Shown: positions 13,071 through 25,137 of the stretch, piece after piece
Layout of the letters: the number at the start of each line of letters is the position of its first letter
Position numbering within the stretch: the first letter of the stretch is position 1
NCBI GenBank assembly: GCA_013398015.1
Contig: VZRR01014165.1
Span: 2,279,290-2,343,289 of the forward strand
Direction: 5' to 3'
DNA length: 64,000 nt
Source of the DNA: Oreocharis arfaki
Taxonomy: Eukaryota; Chordata; Aves; Passeriformes; Paramythiidae
Made by a program: the position numbers and the translations under genes
Notes under the pieces: generated by a model
Told to the model about the DNA's origin: nothing
The model's input: the letters and a program-made list of their open reading frames with translations, nothing else
Database searches by the model: none

Positions 13071-14997
13071 ACTTGACCCTTTTTGAGCCCATTAGTTCAG
13101 ATAAACCAAACCTGAAGGCTTCTGTGAAAAACTCAAAACCTCACATTCCCACATTTTCCAAGTAATACATTGCACCTTCTGAGCTTTTTTTATGTCCTAG
13201 TGGTTATGACTTTAGTTGCCATTTCAGATAATCCTTGAACATCACACCTAAACTGGTGACAACATTAACAGAGCCAATTCTAGCCAGTCCCATCACAAGG
13301 GATTACATGACCAGCTATGGTTTTACCCTTTCACTCCACACAGTAGTACTACAGAGCCCAGAGAGGAGCTCTGCTGTTTTACAGCCCTGAAGACCACCTG
13401 TCCTGAAATGGAGGCTATCCTGTCCTGAACAGTGCTCTCATCTGAATGCATCCCCTGTCAGCAGAGCCCGTAGATGGGGAGAGACATGCCTGGGCCTCAG
13501 TGCTGGACAGATCCCTCGTGTGAGCTGTGTCCTGTGAAACGCAGTCTGCAAGCCATGAGACATGGTGCCAGCTGACATGTGACTGACTTGTGCTCAGAAC
13601 ACGAGTTTTAAGAATTCTACATATATGCTCTGACACTCCCTATTGGAACAGATACCAGAAACTGGTTTAGGGATTCCAGTTTTCCAAGTTTTGTCTCACT
13701 CTATCCATCAGTTCAAACCTCAGCTACAGCCAGTTGGCAATTTTCAACATGGGCAAAGACAGATGCTGTGAGAGTGCATAATGCTGCAAAATTCTATCAC
13801 CATGTTTCTGCATAGAATTTTCCACTGCTTTGTTCCTAGGTTAGACTTTTTAAAAGAAAAGGCACTAACTCATGGTGTCTGGACTAGCAGAGCTTCTCTT
13901 CCTGTTCTGCTCTCTCTGTGCAGGATACTTGGCTAGATGGGAGCAAGGCAAACACATTTCAATGGTGGTAATTTAAGCTGGGAAAAGCCAAATTATAAAG
14001 TAATGTTATAAGACCATAATTACCCTAGAACCGTGCCTCATGTTTAACAATAGCTGTCTGCAGTGCCATTAAAATAATGACTTTCAGATTTGCCAAGACT
14101 TTTATTATGAGAAATCCTGGCCACAAAATCCTATAGACCGTTTTTTCAATTGGTTTAAATTGGTGTACATCCACTGAAGTCACTGCATGAAGACATGACC
14201 TTTATACTCAAAAGACCCAAAACAGTCAGCAATTAGGTAAGCAGACAGAGCTCTGGTAACACTGGATATTATGACACATAGCTCAAATTTGCTCAGAGAA
14301 GCTGAAGTTATTTAAGCTGATATACTTAAAGGTACAGAAAATTTTGAATGTATATCATTTATGGGGTCATTTTCACACTTATTTAGACCTGACACAGAAA
14401 AACAAGTCAGAAATATGCTGTCAAATGTCTGAATACAGGCAATTTTAAAGATGCTGAATCTAGTCTTCTTTTCTACAGCCACCCTTAACAGCCTCTCATA
14501 CAGTGACAGCCTGATGACCATACCATGCTGTTTCATCTTTCTTCTGTTGAAAATATGCCTAAATGAGTTTAAAAAATACTAATTTGATCATAAGAACTTG
14601 TCATACTTTTCTGATTCAGTATCAGCAATAGGTATGTCTGTTTCTATGAGGTTGCTACCACAGAGCAAATGCTACTAATTCAACACTCACTGTCCTAGAG
14701 GAGAGGCTGTCCTGACTTTGATACATTCACATATCTAATATCAGAGGCAGAGCAGTGATGTGACGTTGAATGCTGACTTTTCACTGAATTCTACTATAGC
14801 TCAGATAACGCCCAATTCTTCTTCGTGGTTTTCTCCTGGGGCCATAGGAGAACCACCCAATCCAGCCTCCTGACTATTGTGCTGTCTTTGAATTGCTGCC
14901 TTATCCCTAATTGACTTTTTAAATTAATTGCATTATGGAGACAGCCTGACTGCACACACTAATAGGCATCAGAGTGTCCACAAGAACTACTGTGAGA
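13071..14997. other. Non-coding DNA, no feature recognised
   Basis: Unremarkable sequence. The 13380-13600 stretch is somewhat richer in G+C than its surroundings but has no long frame, repeat or known motif. Confidence 0.5.
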
Positions 14998-15040
14998 GGG
15001 GAAGGGGAAGGGGAAGGGGAAGGGGAAGGGGAAGGGAAGG
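14998..15040 (+). repeat. (GGGGAA)6 microsatellite, G-quadruplex candidate
   Basis: Six GGGG tracts, each separated by exactly AA (starting at 14998, 15004, 15010, 15016, 15022 and 15028), then GGGAAGG. Four equal G4 runs with two-base loops meet the usual pattern for intramolecular G-quadruplexes. A degenerate GA-rich tail (AGAAAGAGAG-type) continues to about 15061. The Gly/Glu-rich frame on + and the Pro/Leu/Ser-rich frame on - are translations of the repeat, not genes. Confidence 0.95.
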
Positions 15041-15195
15041 AGAAAGAGAGAAAGAGAAAGAGCTTAAGAATGCCACATGAAAAGCTTCACATGGACAGGG
15101 ACAGTTACAAAGTATTTGCACAAAAAAACTGCCTCTGTCTAAGGTGTGCTGGTATCCAGCTAAACTGCCCATTAGTTCACAAAACTTTTGTTTCA

Positions 15196-15246
15196 ATTAA
15201 TATTGCTTATTAACTAATATTGCTTATTAATTAATATTTCTTATTC
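15196..15246. repeat. 17-bp tandem repeat, three copies
   Basis: Three adjacent copies of an AT-rich 17-mer of the form ATTAATATTGCTTATTA (15196-15212, 15213-15229, 15230-15246). Copy 2 differs at one position and copy 3 at two. A small local duplication, with no element recognised. Confidence 0.9.
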
Positions 15247-17039
15247 TCGGTGTGGGACATTCACAATGCAGACTTTCTTTCTGCAAAATTAGTGTATGGA
15301 GTTTCGTCCTCTGCTCAGTCCCATTACCATGAAACCAGCTGGTGCCACTTGTGGTGAAAGCACGGATCTGCCTAGCTCTTTTTTTATCTACTATTAGTCA
15401 TTAAACCTCCTCACCTCTTTGCTTGAAACTAGATAATGGATTTAATAGATACTGAAGAGAAAAAAAGTCTGACAAACTAGTGTAGACACAAAGCCCCCAT
15501 TTTCTTCAAATGTTAAGCTGAAAATCATTCTCTCGCTTCTATTCTTTTTTCCTCTGCTTAGTCAACCAAGGAATTGAACTCAAGTGTATTGGGTGGTTGC
15601 TCCACTATTGGGGTTTTGCTGAAAGAATTTAAGTTAGACTTTCACAAGCTTAGACATTATATTCTGTATTTTAATTTTAAATATTCCTAATTAGGTAAGA
15701 CTTGTTCTGCACCTAATTTTAGTATAAGAATGGCCATACAGTGATAGCCAAAGTCTAACTGAAGGTCTTCAGTGCAAGCTGTAAAACTTTGCATTTATTT
15801 CATTTATTCAGTCTTCCATTTGTAAACAGAGGCCATTTGTTACACCAGCATACATTTTTGTAAGGCTTAAACATCACACCAGCAATGTAGTTCACAGTTG
15901 GTTCGTATGTACCATCTGGGCTTTGTATATAAAATGAGGCACCTAGCCTTAATTTTGGAATCATTTGTGGGAGGATCTATTATATGCTGTGCTGGTTTAG
16001 TCTGCTTCATGTTTGGAAGGTAATAATTCAGTAGTATTTCTAGGACTTGGCATTTGGTGTACCATCTGGGGTGGTAAAGGCTCTGCATATGGGAGATGGT
16101 ATAGTCCCAAATATTTTATCTCTCTAACACCCTTCCCACTAAAGGAGACTTCCTCTTAAAGAAGCAAAATTCACTGCAAGTGTAGTATGCTGCCATGAAA
16201 AGGAAAGCCAAAGAAATATATATAGTGTATTTCTACTCATGCAGTATTGCTCCCTCATGATACACTTCTAACATGACAAATAAATGTGGATTGTAATCAC
16301 TTAATAGTATTTTTCTCAATTTTCTCCCTTTGTTCTTGTTTCTACTTTTCTGCATCACACAAAAATCCTCTCCATTCTTGAGATTTGTACTTCTTTGTTG
16401 TTTGGAGACTACCAGGTACCCTTCTACTTGTTAATTAAGCATACATGGAGAGCTATATTTTCAGGTATTCTAAGCTTTTTCACATTGATTACTAAATTCA
16501 TGGCAGAAAGGTATTTCAGTACTTGTACAGATCCAATGTTTTTAATCTAGCCTAGTGCAGTTCATCCATTTTAATCTTTCTTCACTGCTTCTGACCATTT
16601 GGCTATCACTTCAGTTTCTTATATTTCCTTTCATTAATCATTCCAAAAACTCAATTTTATGCTTTGAGTGCCAGAGCTATATAGACCAGGACTGTTTCTG
16701 TGCTCAAAATTAAACTAGTATTCTCACATATGACTATTCTCCTTATTCCATGAGGCAATAATACATATGCACCTATAACTTCACTTGCCCTTTTTCCTGC
16801 CCTTTCAAGTTGTGCCCATTATCTGCAACAGTTATATTTTATTCTCTCATCTTTTACAGATTGTTAAATCCTCATTCAATATTTGCTTCAAATTATACCA
16901 TCAGTGATGCCTTGCACTTTTAGAATTTATTTATTATTTTATCGCATAAATCTCTGACCCACTGTATTTTTCTTTCCCCACAATGGCATTTAAACCTCCT
17001 CCCAATTTATGCCATGAGTAAATGTTGCCAACGAGCTGA
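15247..17039. other. Non-coding DNA, possibly partly LINE-derived
   Basis: No gene. The right part (about 16340-17039) lies next to the 3' side of the ancient LINE remnant and has a similar pyrimidine-rich look, so it may be its decayed downstream portion. I could not align it to a known 3' end. Confidence 0.4.
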
Positions 17040-17375
17040 CGAATCCTTCTTTCCAAATCAGGAATGAAGATGTTAAACAAGCCCTGATTTACTACCAGCA
17101 TTGCAACAAATGACTATGTATCTCCCTTCAACTTGATCCATCAATATTCTTTGTTTATGGCCTTTGAGCTAATCTTCAATCCATGTGACAGTCCACATAT
17201 TTGTCAATTTGAATTAACTGCATGAGATTTCATGGATGCTATACCAAATGCTTTACTCAAGTCAAACTATATTAGGTCTGCCGTTTCCTTCTCATTTTCT
17301 TATTTGGTAATGCTATCAGAAGAAGCAATCAAATTTGTCTGATAAGATTTATTTTCATAAATCATGCTGCTTACC
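17040..17375 (-). mobile_element. Ancient CR1-like LINE reverse transcriptase remnant
   Basis: The minus strand holds, in the right order but in shifting frames, the degraded landmarks of a CR1-superfamily reverse transcriptase. A segment equivalent to the KGxSCLTNL region lies near 17340-17372. A version of the LDFSKAFD catalytic block is at about 17241-17275. A WTVTWIED-like block (CR1: VRWIENWL) is at 17171-17197. A clear LFNIFIPDLE (CR1: LFNIFINDLD) is at about 17050-17090. Stops interrupt every frame. Divergence is much greater than in the CR1 copies elsewhere in the window, so this is an older insertion or an older subfamily. Limits are approximate and it may reach about 17560. Confidence 0.72.
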
Positions 17376-19616
17376 TCTCATGGTTCTCTTATTCCCCGTT
17401 GGCTGTTCTACGCCTGTAAGGGCTGGTTCTTCTGCACATTGACTCTGATTTTACTATTTATCCCCCAAAAAGCAAACTCGTTGATCAGCATGTTATTGTT
17501 GGGGCCCAGCATTAGGTTAGAGATCTATTGCCACACTAATCAGCAACAGCCTTTTATATTTATTTCAGTGCACTTTAGGTTATATCATTTTACCAAAGGT
17601 TGGGTTATTTCTCCCATGTATTATGTGGGGTTTACTGTGGGTTAAAGAAAACCAGCAAAACTAGTAGAATTAAGACTCAAAGCACAATGTGCCCCTTTTG
17701 TGAATTACAGAAGAAACATCAGCCATTTCCAGCTAACAGACTCCTAGCATTTGAAAGGTTCATTGCCCAGGAAATAAAATCACAATCATTTCAAATACCG
17801 AGGGTTGTTTGCAGCCACTGCTGTTGCAGTTGCCTCCCTTTTACCTGACATAGAAGAGATTAAACAGCAGACCTCCAACATGGAAATAGATTAAACAAGA
17901 TACTTTATAAAGCCAAACTCCATAGTTAGAACTGTTAACACGATTACAGCTTGTGCATTTTGATTTTCAATACACAGCACATTTACAGGGAGACATCTCC
18001 ACTGTTACTTTGGCAAAGCTACAACTACCCCATTTCTAAGACAACAGAGGAACAGAAAGTCACAACTAACCTCCCAGTAAAATTTTATGTTCTCTGTACG
18101 AAAGTCATGTGGTCGTTGGTCTGGTTGAATGAGGCATGTGGGCATTTTGGGTTATTTCTGCTGAATTTCATTTTCTGCTTTATGTCAGAATAGCAGTAAG
18201 CAGATAGGGCCCTTCAGTTACCCACCAGCTCCACAGGTTCTTAAAACATATCTGTCCCCAGTGCCCCACTTCTGCCCCCAGCATGCACCTTCCAGCTACA
18301 TCCTTCACAAATAGATATTTATTTCTAAAATGAGTTTCCAGTTCTCACTGGTTTTCAGTTTTCCTGCTAGGTGAGACAGATGACAAGAGAGGCAGATATT
18401 CTGGCAATCATCTTACCTAGCTTCAGATATCTAAAGGACAGATGATGAAGCCCAAATTTCCACTCTAAGCTGCCCTTATTGCCAGAAGTCCTTCTAGTTT
18501 CTAGCAGACAATGGAATCTGTCCCAGAGGCCTATTTTGTAATAAAAGAATCTCTGCCTAGAATTCAACATCTCCAAAAGATTATATCCATCTATCTCACT
18601 ACAGTGATGCAAAGGAACTTAGAACAATGAACTACATTTTAGATGCCAAAGTTATGGTGCATGAATCCTACACAGTGCCTCATAAAGGCACATAAAAATA
18701 ATGTCATAAGATAAACTGATAAAGGTCTTTGTGTCTCAGAAGAGCAACTCTGAGTAAATGATCTCAGCTGAGTATAAGTCTCAAATGACAACATTTGCCA
18801 GCTGCACAAATTCTGTGGATATGTCATTAAGGGATGATGCTACCAAATTATCTATCTTGTGGTTTAAATAGTCTTACCTTTATCTATTCCACTAGGTCTC
18901 TATTGATACTTGCTGAGAAGTGATTCGCATGTTTCAAACGTGGTAATGGTCTTTATTAATAACATTACTTCTTGTGTAGGAACACAGGTGTTTCTCTCCT
19001 TTTTCTGTTGACACAAAATCAATGCCATGATTTACCCTAAAATTGTATTAAAGGACCACTTACTCAGAGAATTTTTAAAATAATTTATAAATCTGTGGGT
19101 TTTTCCTCTCTAGATCCTAAACATGAAACAGTTTTTTTGTCCACAATTTATCCTGAAAGTGGGTTTGTAGAACTACAAAATTTCTCACTCTTCCTTTCTG
19201 TCGCCTTCCCTGGTTTTCTTTTCTATCAAAAGGGACTTATTGTACCTGTCTAGCTTTAGCTCTGAAAATGTATGGGCCAATCTAAAATATATTGCCCTTT
19301 CCCCCGAAACAACAATTGACACAATGTAGTCCAGTTCTACTTACACAGGAGTGAGAGTTTCGTAGTGATCCATGACCTTGTAAGGCTCATTATTAGATAG
19401 ATACCAATTTGTCATGCTGCGCCTAGCTATCAGCTTTTCTAGTCACTCACTTCATGCTTCTAGTGGCAAATTATATTTGACTTTCAATTTAAAATCCAGG
19501 GTACTTTAATGTAAAACCTCAGTATAATAATGGTGATGAAGCAGCAGGGCATGCAATTTGACAGAATGGATTTTTCTAGTTTATCGTGGCAGATTCCCCT
19601 CCCCCAACCCCAAAGA
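17376..19616. other. Non-coding DNA, no gene seen
   Basis: A few overlapping frames of 60-95 codons lack domains, and those at 17364-17848 begin in or next to the LINE remnant. No mobile element was recognised beyond it. Confidence 0.5.
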
Positions 19617-19668
19617 CAAGAAAAGAAGGAAAGAAAGAAGAAAGGGAAGAAAGAAAGAGAGAAACAAA
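19617..19668 (+). repeat. GAAA/GGAA purine-rich microsatellite
   Basis: Purine-only stretch of AAAGAAGG, AAAG and GAGA units, typical of an imperfect (GAAA)n microsatellite. The lysine-rich frame across it (19530-19817) is an artefact. Confidence 0.85.
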
Positions 19669-20949
19669 GTCAGCAACACTGTCTTGAAACCCAGGTGGAA
19701 GCTGGGAAGACTGTAGATATAGTAGCAGGTTGTTATTTAAAAATGGAGGCTCTACTGTTGCTCCCTGAGCACAAGTTAAAATACATTAGACACATCATGA
19801 CAAGCTATATTTCATGAATTCATGAATGAAGATTTAATTCCTTTTTAATGAAAAAAAAAATGTTCCAACTTCTTTGGCTGAGTTACTGAACTTAATATAT
19901 GTTACACAGTTCCTGTCAGACGTAAGTAATGCTGATCTCTTTTGTCTTGATGCCAAGCACCTACTATTAAAGGTGTCATAGGCATGAAAACCCTGATACA
20001 AGGGATGCATTATTTCAGTACTTTTTAACGAGGATTTGTTTTTCAACAATGACTTGTACAGGATACTGCGCAGGGGAAATTTCCCATTTCAAGCAAAATG
20101 GCTGTGTTTTGGGGATTTATTTTTTATTATAGGAATGTATCATGACATTAATTCTGACTGCACAGTATGAAACATTATGGAACACGTTTAATTTACTTTT
20201 TTTCCTCCTTTCTTTTTCTACACGTAGCAAAGATCATGCATGCATTTAAAATCTGAGCTTCATTTTGAAAATAATTCAGTTCATCAAATTTGGTCACCTT
20301 GACATTAAGTAACCCTGTAAAGCTAATTCTCTAAACCCTTTGAAGAGTCTGCAGAAATACAATAACTCAGCCTATGTATTTCAGAGTGAGATTCATCCCA
20401 ACCAACTTCAGGCTTTTAATAGTTATGTATTGAAGTTCTAAGAGTACCTTTAAGCATCCTTCTTAGTAAACAGCTAGAAATATGCATTTTTAGAAGATGA
20501 CTCATCTGATTTATCTTATAGACATACTTTGGAATAAAATCAATTGCCCTCTAGGCATATTTATTGCTCTCTAGAAAGGAAAATATTGAATCTTTTGATT
20601 AGACTTGCACATCCAGCTTCAAGTCATACAGGTTACCATAGATGTTTCTCTACACTTCAACTCTCAAAATCCTGATAAACTGAATGATCTTGCAGAGAAG
20701 CCATGTCTTTCCCGTGAATATCAAAAATTTACTCAGGATGATTAAGTTCCAGATAAAGAAGATAGTAGACAGTAAGATTACATTCTAAAAACTCACCCAT
20801 GTAATTTCTGGGCATACAATGGCATACAGTAAAGATTTTGCCAGGCCTCATTCTTTAACTGCTAGATTCAAGCATATTCACACTGAAGTAGTAAAACTTT
20901 GGTTTGTCTGTGAATTTTTGTTTCTGAGCTGCTGTGTAGTACACCAGAC
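19669..20949. other. Non-coding DNA, no feature recognised
   Basis: No repeat or gene was identified up to the 3' end of the CR1 copy near 20950. Confidence 0.5.
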
Positions 20950-21411
20950 TGAGGTATGTCATTAAGGTTGGAAAGGACCTTCAAGATCATTGAGTCAACC
21001 ATAAACCTATCCCTGCCGAGTCCAATATTAAGCCACACCCCTAAGTACCACATCTACCTGTCTTTTAAGCATCTCCAGAGACGGTGACTCCACCACTTTC
21101 CTGGGCAGCCTGTTCCAACACTTTACAACCCTTTCTGTGAAGAAATTTTTCCCAATATCCAATATAAATCTCCTCTGATGTAATTTGCTGACTTTGAGGT
21201 CATTTCCTCTTGTACTATCATTGGTTACTTGGGAGAAGACTGGCTTCCACCTGGCAATTGCCTTCTGTCAGTTAGCTGATGATAAGGTCCCCCCTTGAGC
21301 CTCCTTTTCTCCAGACTAAACACCCCCAGCTCCCTCAGCCACTCCTCATAAGCCTTGTGCTCCAGACCCTCCCCAGCTCTGTTGCCCTTCTCTGGACACG
21401 CTCCAGCACCN

Positions 21412-22223
21412 GTCTGTGTCCTCTGCAAAATGACTGAGGGTGCACTCAATCCCCTCATCCAGCTAATTGGTGTAGATATTACACAGGACTGGCCCCAAGG
21501 CCGAGCCCTGAGGAACACGCTTCTGACTGGGCACCTGGTGGGTGTAACTTCATTCCCCACCACTCTCTGGGCTCAGCCATCCAGCCAGATTTTACCCAGC
21601 AAAACGTGCACCTGGCCAAGGCATGAACAGCCAATTTCTCCAGGAGAACATGGTTGGAGAGATTTTACTAAAGTCCAGGTAAACAACATTCACAGCCTTT
21701 CCCTCATCCACTGAGTGGCTCACCTGACCAGAGAAAATCAGGTTGGTCAGGCAGGACCTGCCTTTCACAAACGCATGCCAACTGAGCCTGATCCCCTGGT
21801 TGTCCTGCAAGTGCTGCATAATGGCACTCAAGATGATCTGCTCCATAATCTTCCCCAGCACAGAGGTCAGGCTGATGGCCCTTTAATGCCTTGGATCCTC
21901 TTTCCATCCCTTCTTGTAGAAGCGCTTCACATTTTTAGCCTCCAGCCTAATGGGACCAGACTGTTCAGCCAGGACTGCTGGCAAACGATGGAAAGTGTCT
22001 TGGCAAGCTCTTCCACCAGCTCTCTCAGTACTCTTGGGTACTCTATGCATCCCCACAACATCCTTGTAGCCCTCCTGAGGGGCCTGCACCTCCTTTCACA
22101 GGTCATAAACTCTCCTTTCTTTCCTGAGTTCCAGACAATTCTCCCTCTTCATATAGGCTGGTTTCATTCCCTGACAACTCATTTTTCAGCACACTGGGAC
22201 AGCTTGGTCCTTCTCTTTCTCCT
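21412..22223 (-). pseudogene. CR1 ORF2 reverse transcriptase remnant
   Basis: Fragments in the minus strand, in order: a lysine/arginine-rich linker (22100-22223); FYKKGWKEDP near 21900 (CR1: VFKKGKKEDPGNYRP); GKIMEQIIL, KGRSCLTNLI and VDEGKAVNVVYLDFSK at 21640-21860; then VPQGSALGPVLCNIYTN and LDEGIECTLS at 21430-21520. The frame after YLDFSK is wrecked and the catalytic FADD block reads FAED just before a deletion. This is the polymerase that copied CR1 RNA at the target site. The copy cannot be active. Confidence 0.88.
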
Positions 22224-22910
22224 TTAAGATTTCCATCTTGAAGAATGTCCAACCTTCCTGGACCCCTCCCAAGCAACTCTCTCTATTAGTGTCCTAAACA
22301 GGCCAGAGTCTGCCCTCTGAAACTCCAAGGCAGCAGTTCTGCTGGTCCCCTCCTTGTTTTTCGAGGAATCAAAAACTCTTATCATCTCATGAATCTCATT
22401 CCCAAGAATGCTTCCAACCACCACACCAGCCCTTCTCTGTTCACAAACAGCAGACCCAGAGAGGCACCTCCCCCTGGTTGGCTCCTTCACCAGCTGTGTC
22501 AGGAAGTTAACTTCCATACACTCCAGGAGCCCCTTGGACTGTTGCCTCTGACTTATGGAATTTCCAGAAGATATATGGTAAACTGAAAGCCCCAACTTAT
22601 AGAATATTTCATCTGCCTCTTCATCCTTGTTGGGTGGGCTATAACAGACTCCCACCAGGACGTCTGCCTCGTTGGCATTACCCCTGGTTGTGACACCATC
22701 ATCAGGCCCTAGACAGTTAAAACACTCTCCCACATACAAGGCTACCCCACGGCCTCTCCCTCCTTGCCTATCCCTGCTGAAGAATTAACAGCCATCCATT
22801 GCAGCACTCCAGCTGTCTGAGTCATCCCTCCACGATCCTGTGATTGTGATTATATCATAGTTTTCCTGCTGCACAGTGGCTTCCATTTCCTCCTGTTTGC
22901 TTTGGTGTAG
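22224..22910 (-). pseudogene. CR1 ORF2 endonuclease domain remnant
   Basis: The minus-strand translation contains QEEMEATVQQENYD near 22880, GRGVALYV near 22750, then VLVGVCYSPPNKDEE and ECMEVNFLTQLVKEPTRG further on. These are the order and spacing of the CR1 apurinic-endonuclease-like domain, which nicks target DNA for retrotransposition. A stop falls near 22788, and the frame then stays open for 171 codons (22739 to 22224). The catalytic D/H region is degraded: the usual GDFN block is replaced by unrelated residues. Non-functional. Confidence 0.85.
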
Positions 22911-22935
22911 ATGTACTTCAGTAAAGCTATTGATC

Positions 22936-25026
22936 CTACCACAATTTTGGGGGAAAAACCTTAATTCCTACGTGACCATTGTCAGGTCCTTCCATGGTTT
23001 CTAACACACCAATAAACTAAATGAAGCAAAAAGTTGGTTTCTAGGTAGTAAAACCATCTCTTTCCTAGAAAATAGTAACACTGGCACTCCAGAAGAACAG
23101 ACAAAAGAGCTTTATTTTTTAACCACACAGCTGCAGCTGAAAGGAAAGGAGACAGTAAAAGCAAGATGAAGAAGGAGCATGCTAAATGTACAATTTAATC
23201 ATCTAAACAGGGCTATTTTCTGTTGCTTTAAGTTCCAAAAAAGCTTTAGCTTCCCTCAAAGAGATATGGATCTGCCATCTGTCACAAATTTACAGCCTAT
23301 GTGGATATTCTGGATAATAAAAACTGTCAGTGGTACTAAGAGCCTACACATGAGCAACTGAATCCCATCCTGTACATCTACAGCTCAGCTAGTCATCCTA
23401 TGTTTCCTTTACAGTTATGAGGCACTCATAGAGAATAATTCATTCGAGCAATTTCAAGTGTCTAGTGTGGAATGAGATTAGTTGCTTCATACACTACACA
23501 ACTAGTTTTCTTCACTGACTCTAAATGAAGCCCAGGGTTTATCTTTTAAGCATCTCCACTGTAGATACGGCCATTTAATCCAACAACTCTCATCCTCAAT
23601 ACAACATATCAAGCTCTTCTGACTTCTCAGAAAGTAGAAACACAGGATGGCAAACATCACCGCTTCAGTCTGTTTTCATAACACAATCCACAAAACACCC
23701 TAAACCACCACAGGTAAGGACTTTGAGTAAAAGGGATCAAAAGCCTTGAACCCAGTGTATGCTACAGGGAGAAAAAGTGAACCTTTTATGTGTCACTAAT
23801 ATCATAGGCCCTTCCAGCGACAGACACTGCCATAGATGGCAATATCCAGGTGACAGGTGTGGACTCTTTGGTTAAGAGAACAAGGACTATTCAGTTGAGG
23901 CAGGAGAGATAGAACAAAGTTTCTAAAATGTAACAGGTAGCAGAACCACAGAAGTTTGCAGAAAAAAATGTTATTCAAGCACTTGTTTCAGGGAAAAAAG
24001 AAAGCTGATGTGAGTATTAGGAACGTGATCACTTATATTATTGGTTAGCAGACATATGAACAGTTACACCACTGGCTATCCAGGCTGGTGTTATTCTAAC
24101 CGCTGCTTTTTGGGACTACCTAAAAACAAAGGCTAGACAAAATTAAGAGAATAAAAAGCAGTTATATTTACTGAAGAGCCTTCAGGCACATTTAAGGCAG
24201 TCAAAGCCCCCCAGGGGCTACATCAAAAAAAATGGACAACAGGTCATGGGTTTTCATACTTCTATAAGTTTGGTCCATTTGCATATCGGGGATTAATCCT
24301 CCAGTTACAGCTTCAGGTAATGAAGTCACATACCCCAAGTTTGCTCCCCCCAACTCACTTCTGTTTACATTTCCTAGGGCCTGAGACAGTAAGGCGTTCT
24401 TGGTTTCCAGGCCTAGAGAGGAACTCTTTTGTCTGACCAAAATGGGAGAACAGTAGCTAACACCTTATATGGATTTTAGAGTTATACACTAAAGAATTAC
24501 AGGGTTACAGATATATGAAAGACATAGAAGCTAAAATCCTAAGGCACCATAACTTGATAGTGAAAATATTGTAAAAGCTGTATACATTTTCAATAAATGT
24601 TTCCAGTTATATCACGACTGCGGAACATGCATCATTCATACGCTGCAATGAGCGTGGTAATCAAAATTTTTAAACTGAAAGATGTCTTTCTTGTAATAGG
24701 GATGGCCACTGTCTGTCTATAGAAATGTCCAGTTTCAGGTCTTCCTGAGAAAGAAGGTGAGAGAAGAGCTATTCATCTCAAACCTTGCAGGCAGACAGCT
24801 GAAGCCTGGATATACTTGTGTTATTCCACTACTATACAAATTGGATACAATATACTTCTGATATTGAAACTAATTTTTCCTCTACATGGGCATACAACTT
24901 AGTTTGCATGAGGATGCTATCTTTTCTTTATTTTCAGTCTGTCTCATGTCTCTCTGACAAAGGGTTGGCTGGCTGTAAATTTTGGGGAAAATTCTCTTAA
25001 CTGATAGACACTTGTGTCGTAGTAGT
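22936..25026. other. Non-coding DNA, no feature recognised
   Basis: No repeat family or gene was recognised. Several 60-80-codon frames lack domains and context. Confidence 0.5.
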
Positions 25027-25137
25027 AAAAAACCAACCAATCAAAACAAAACAAACAAAACCCCCAACTTAAATTAAATATATAAAAAAGATTTTAATAA
25101 ATAAAAATAAATACGTAAATAATAAATCAGAAAGTAG
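25027..25137. repeat. A-rich then AT-rich low-complexity tract
   Basis: AACCAACC and AAAAC/AAAC units at 25027-25065, followed by an almost pure A/T stretch with AAATA and TAAATAA units to about 25137. Confidence 0.8.

Larger units (their letters stand above)
20950..22935 (-). mobile_element. Decayed CR1 LINE, 5'-truncated and internally deleted
   Basis: Running right to left on the minus strand: the start of the endonuclease (about 22935), the endonuclease body, a shortened linker, reverse transcriptase pieces, the C-terminal ORF2 end (LERVQ...; SLEKRRLKGG near 21300) and the 3' UTR. It ends at about 20950 with the GGTTGACTC...CCTTCCAACC signature typical of CR1 3' ends. An intact CR1 is about 4.5 kb; this copy is about 2 kb. 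It lacks ORF1 and has at least two internal losses: between linker and reverse transcriptase, and between the VPQGS block and LERVQ. The 3' octamer repeats are eroded. Many stops and frameshifts make it inactive. One undetermined base (N) lies at 21411. Confidence 0.93.

Noticed and set aside
14974..15213. Gly/Glu-repeat protein on + and Pro/Leu-repeat protein on -
   Set aside because: Both are translations of the GGGGAA microsatellite.
21715..22227. 170-codon plus-strand frame
   Set aside because: It is antisense to the CR1 reverse transcriptase remnant.
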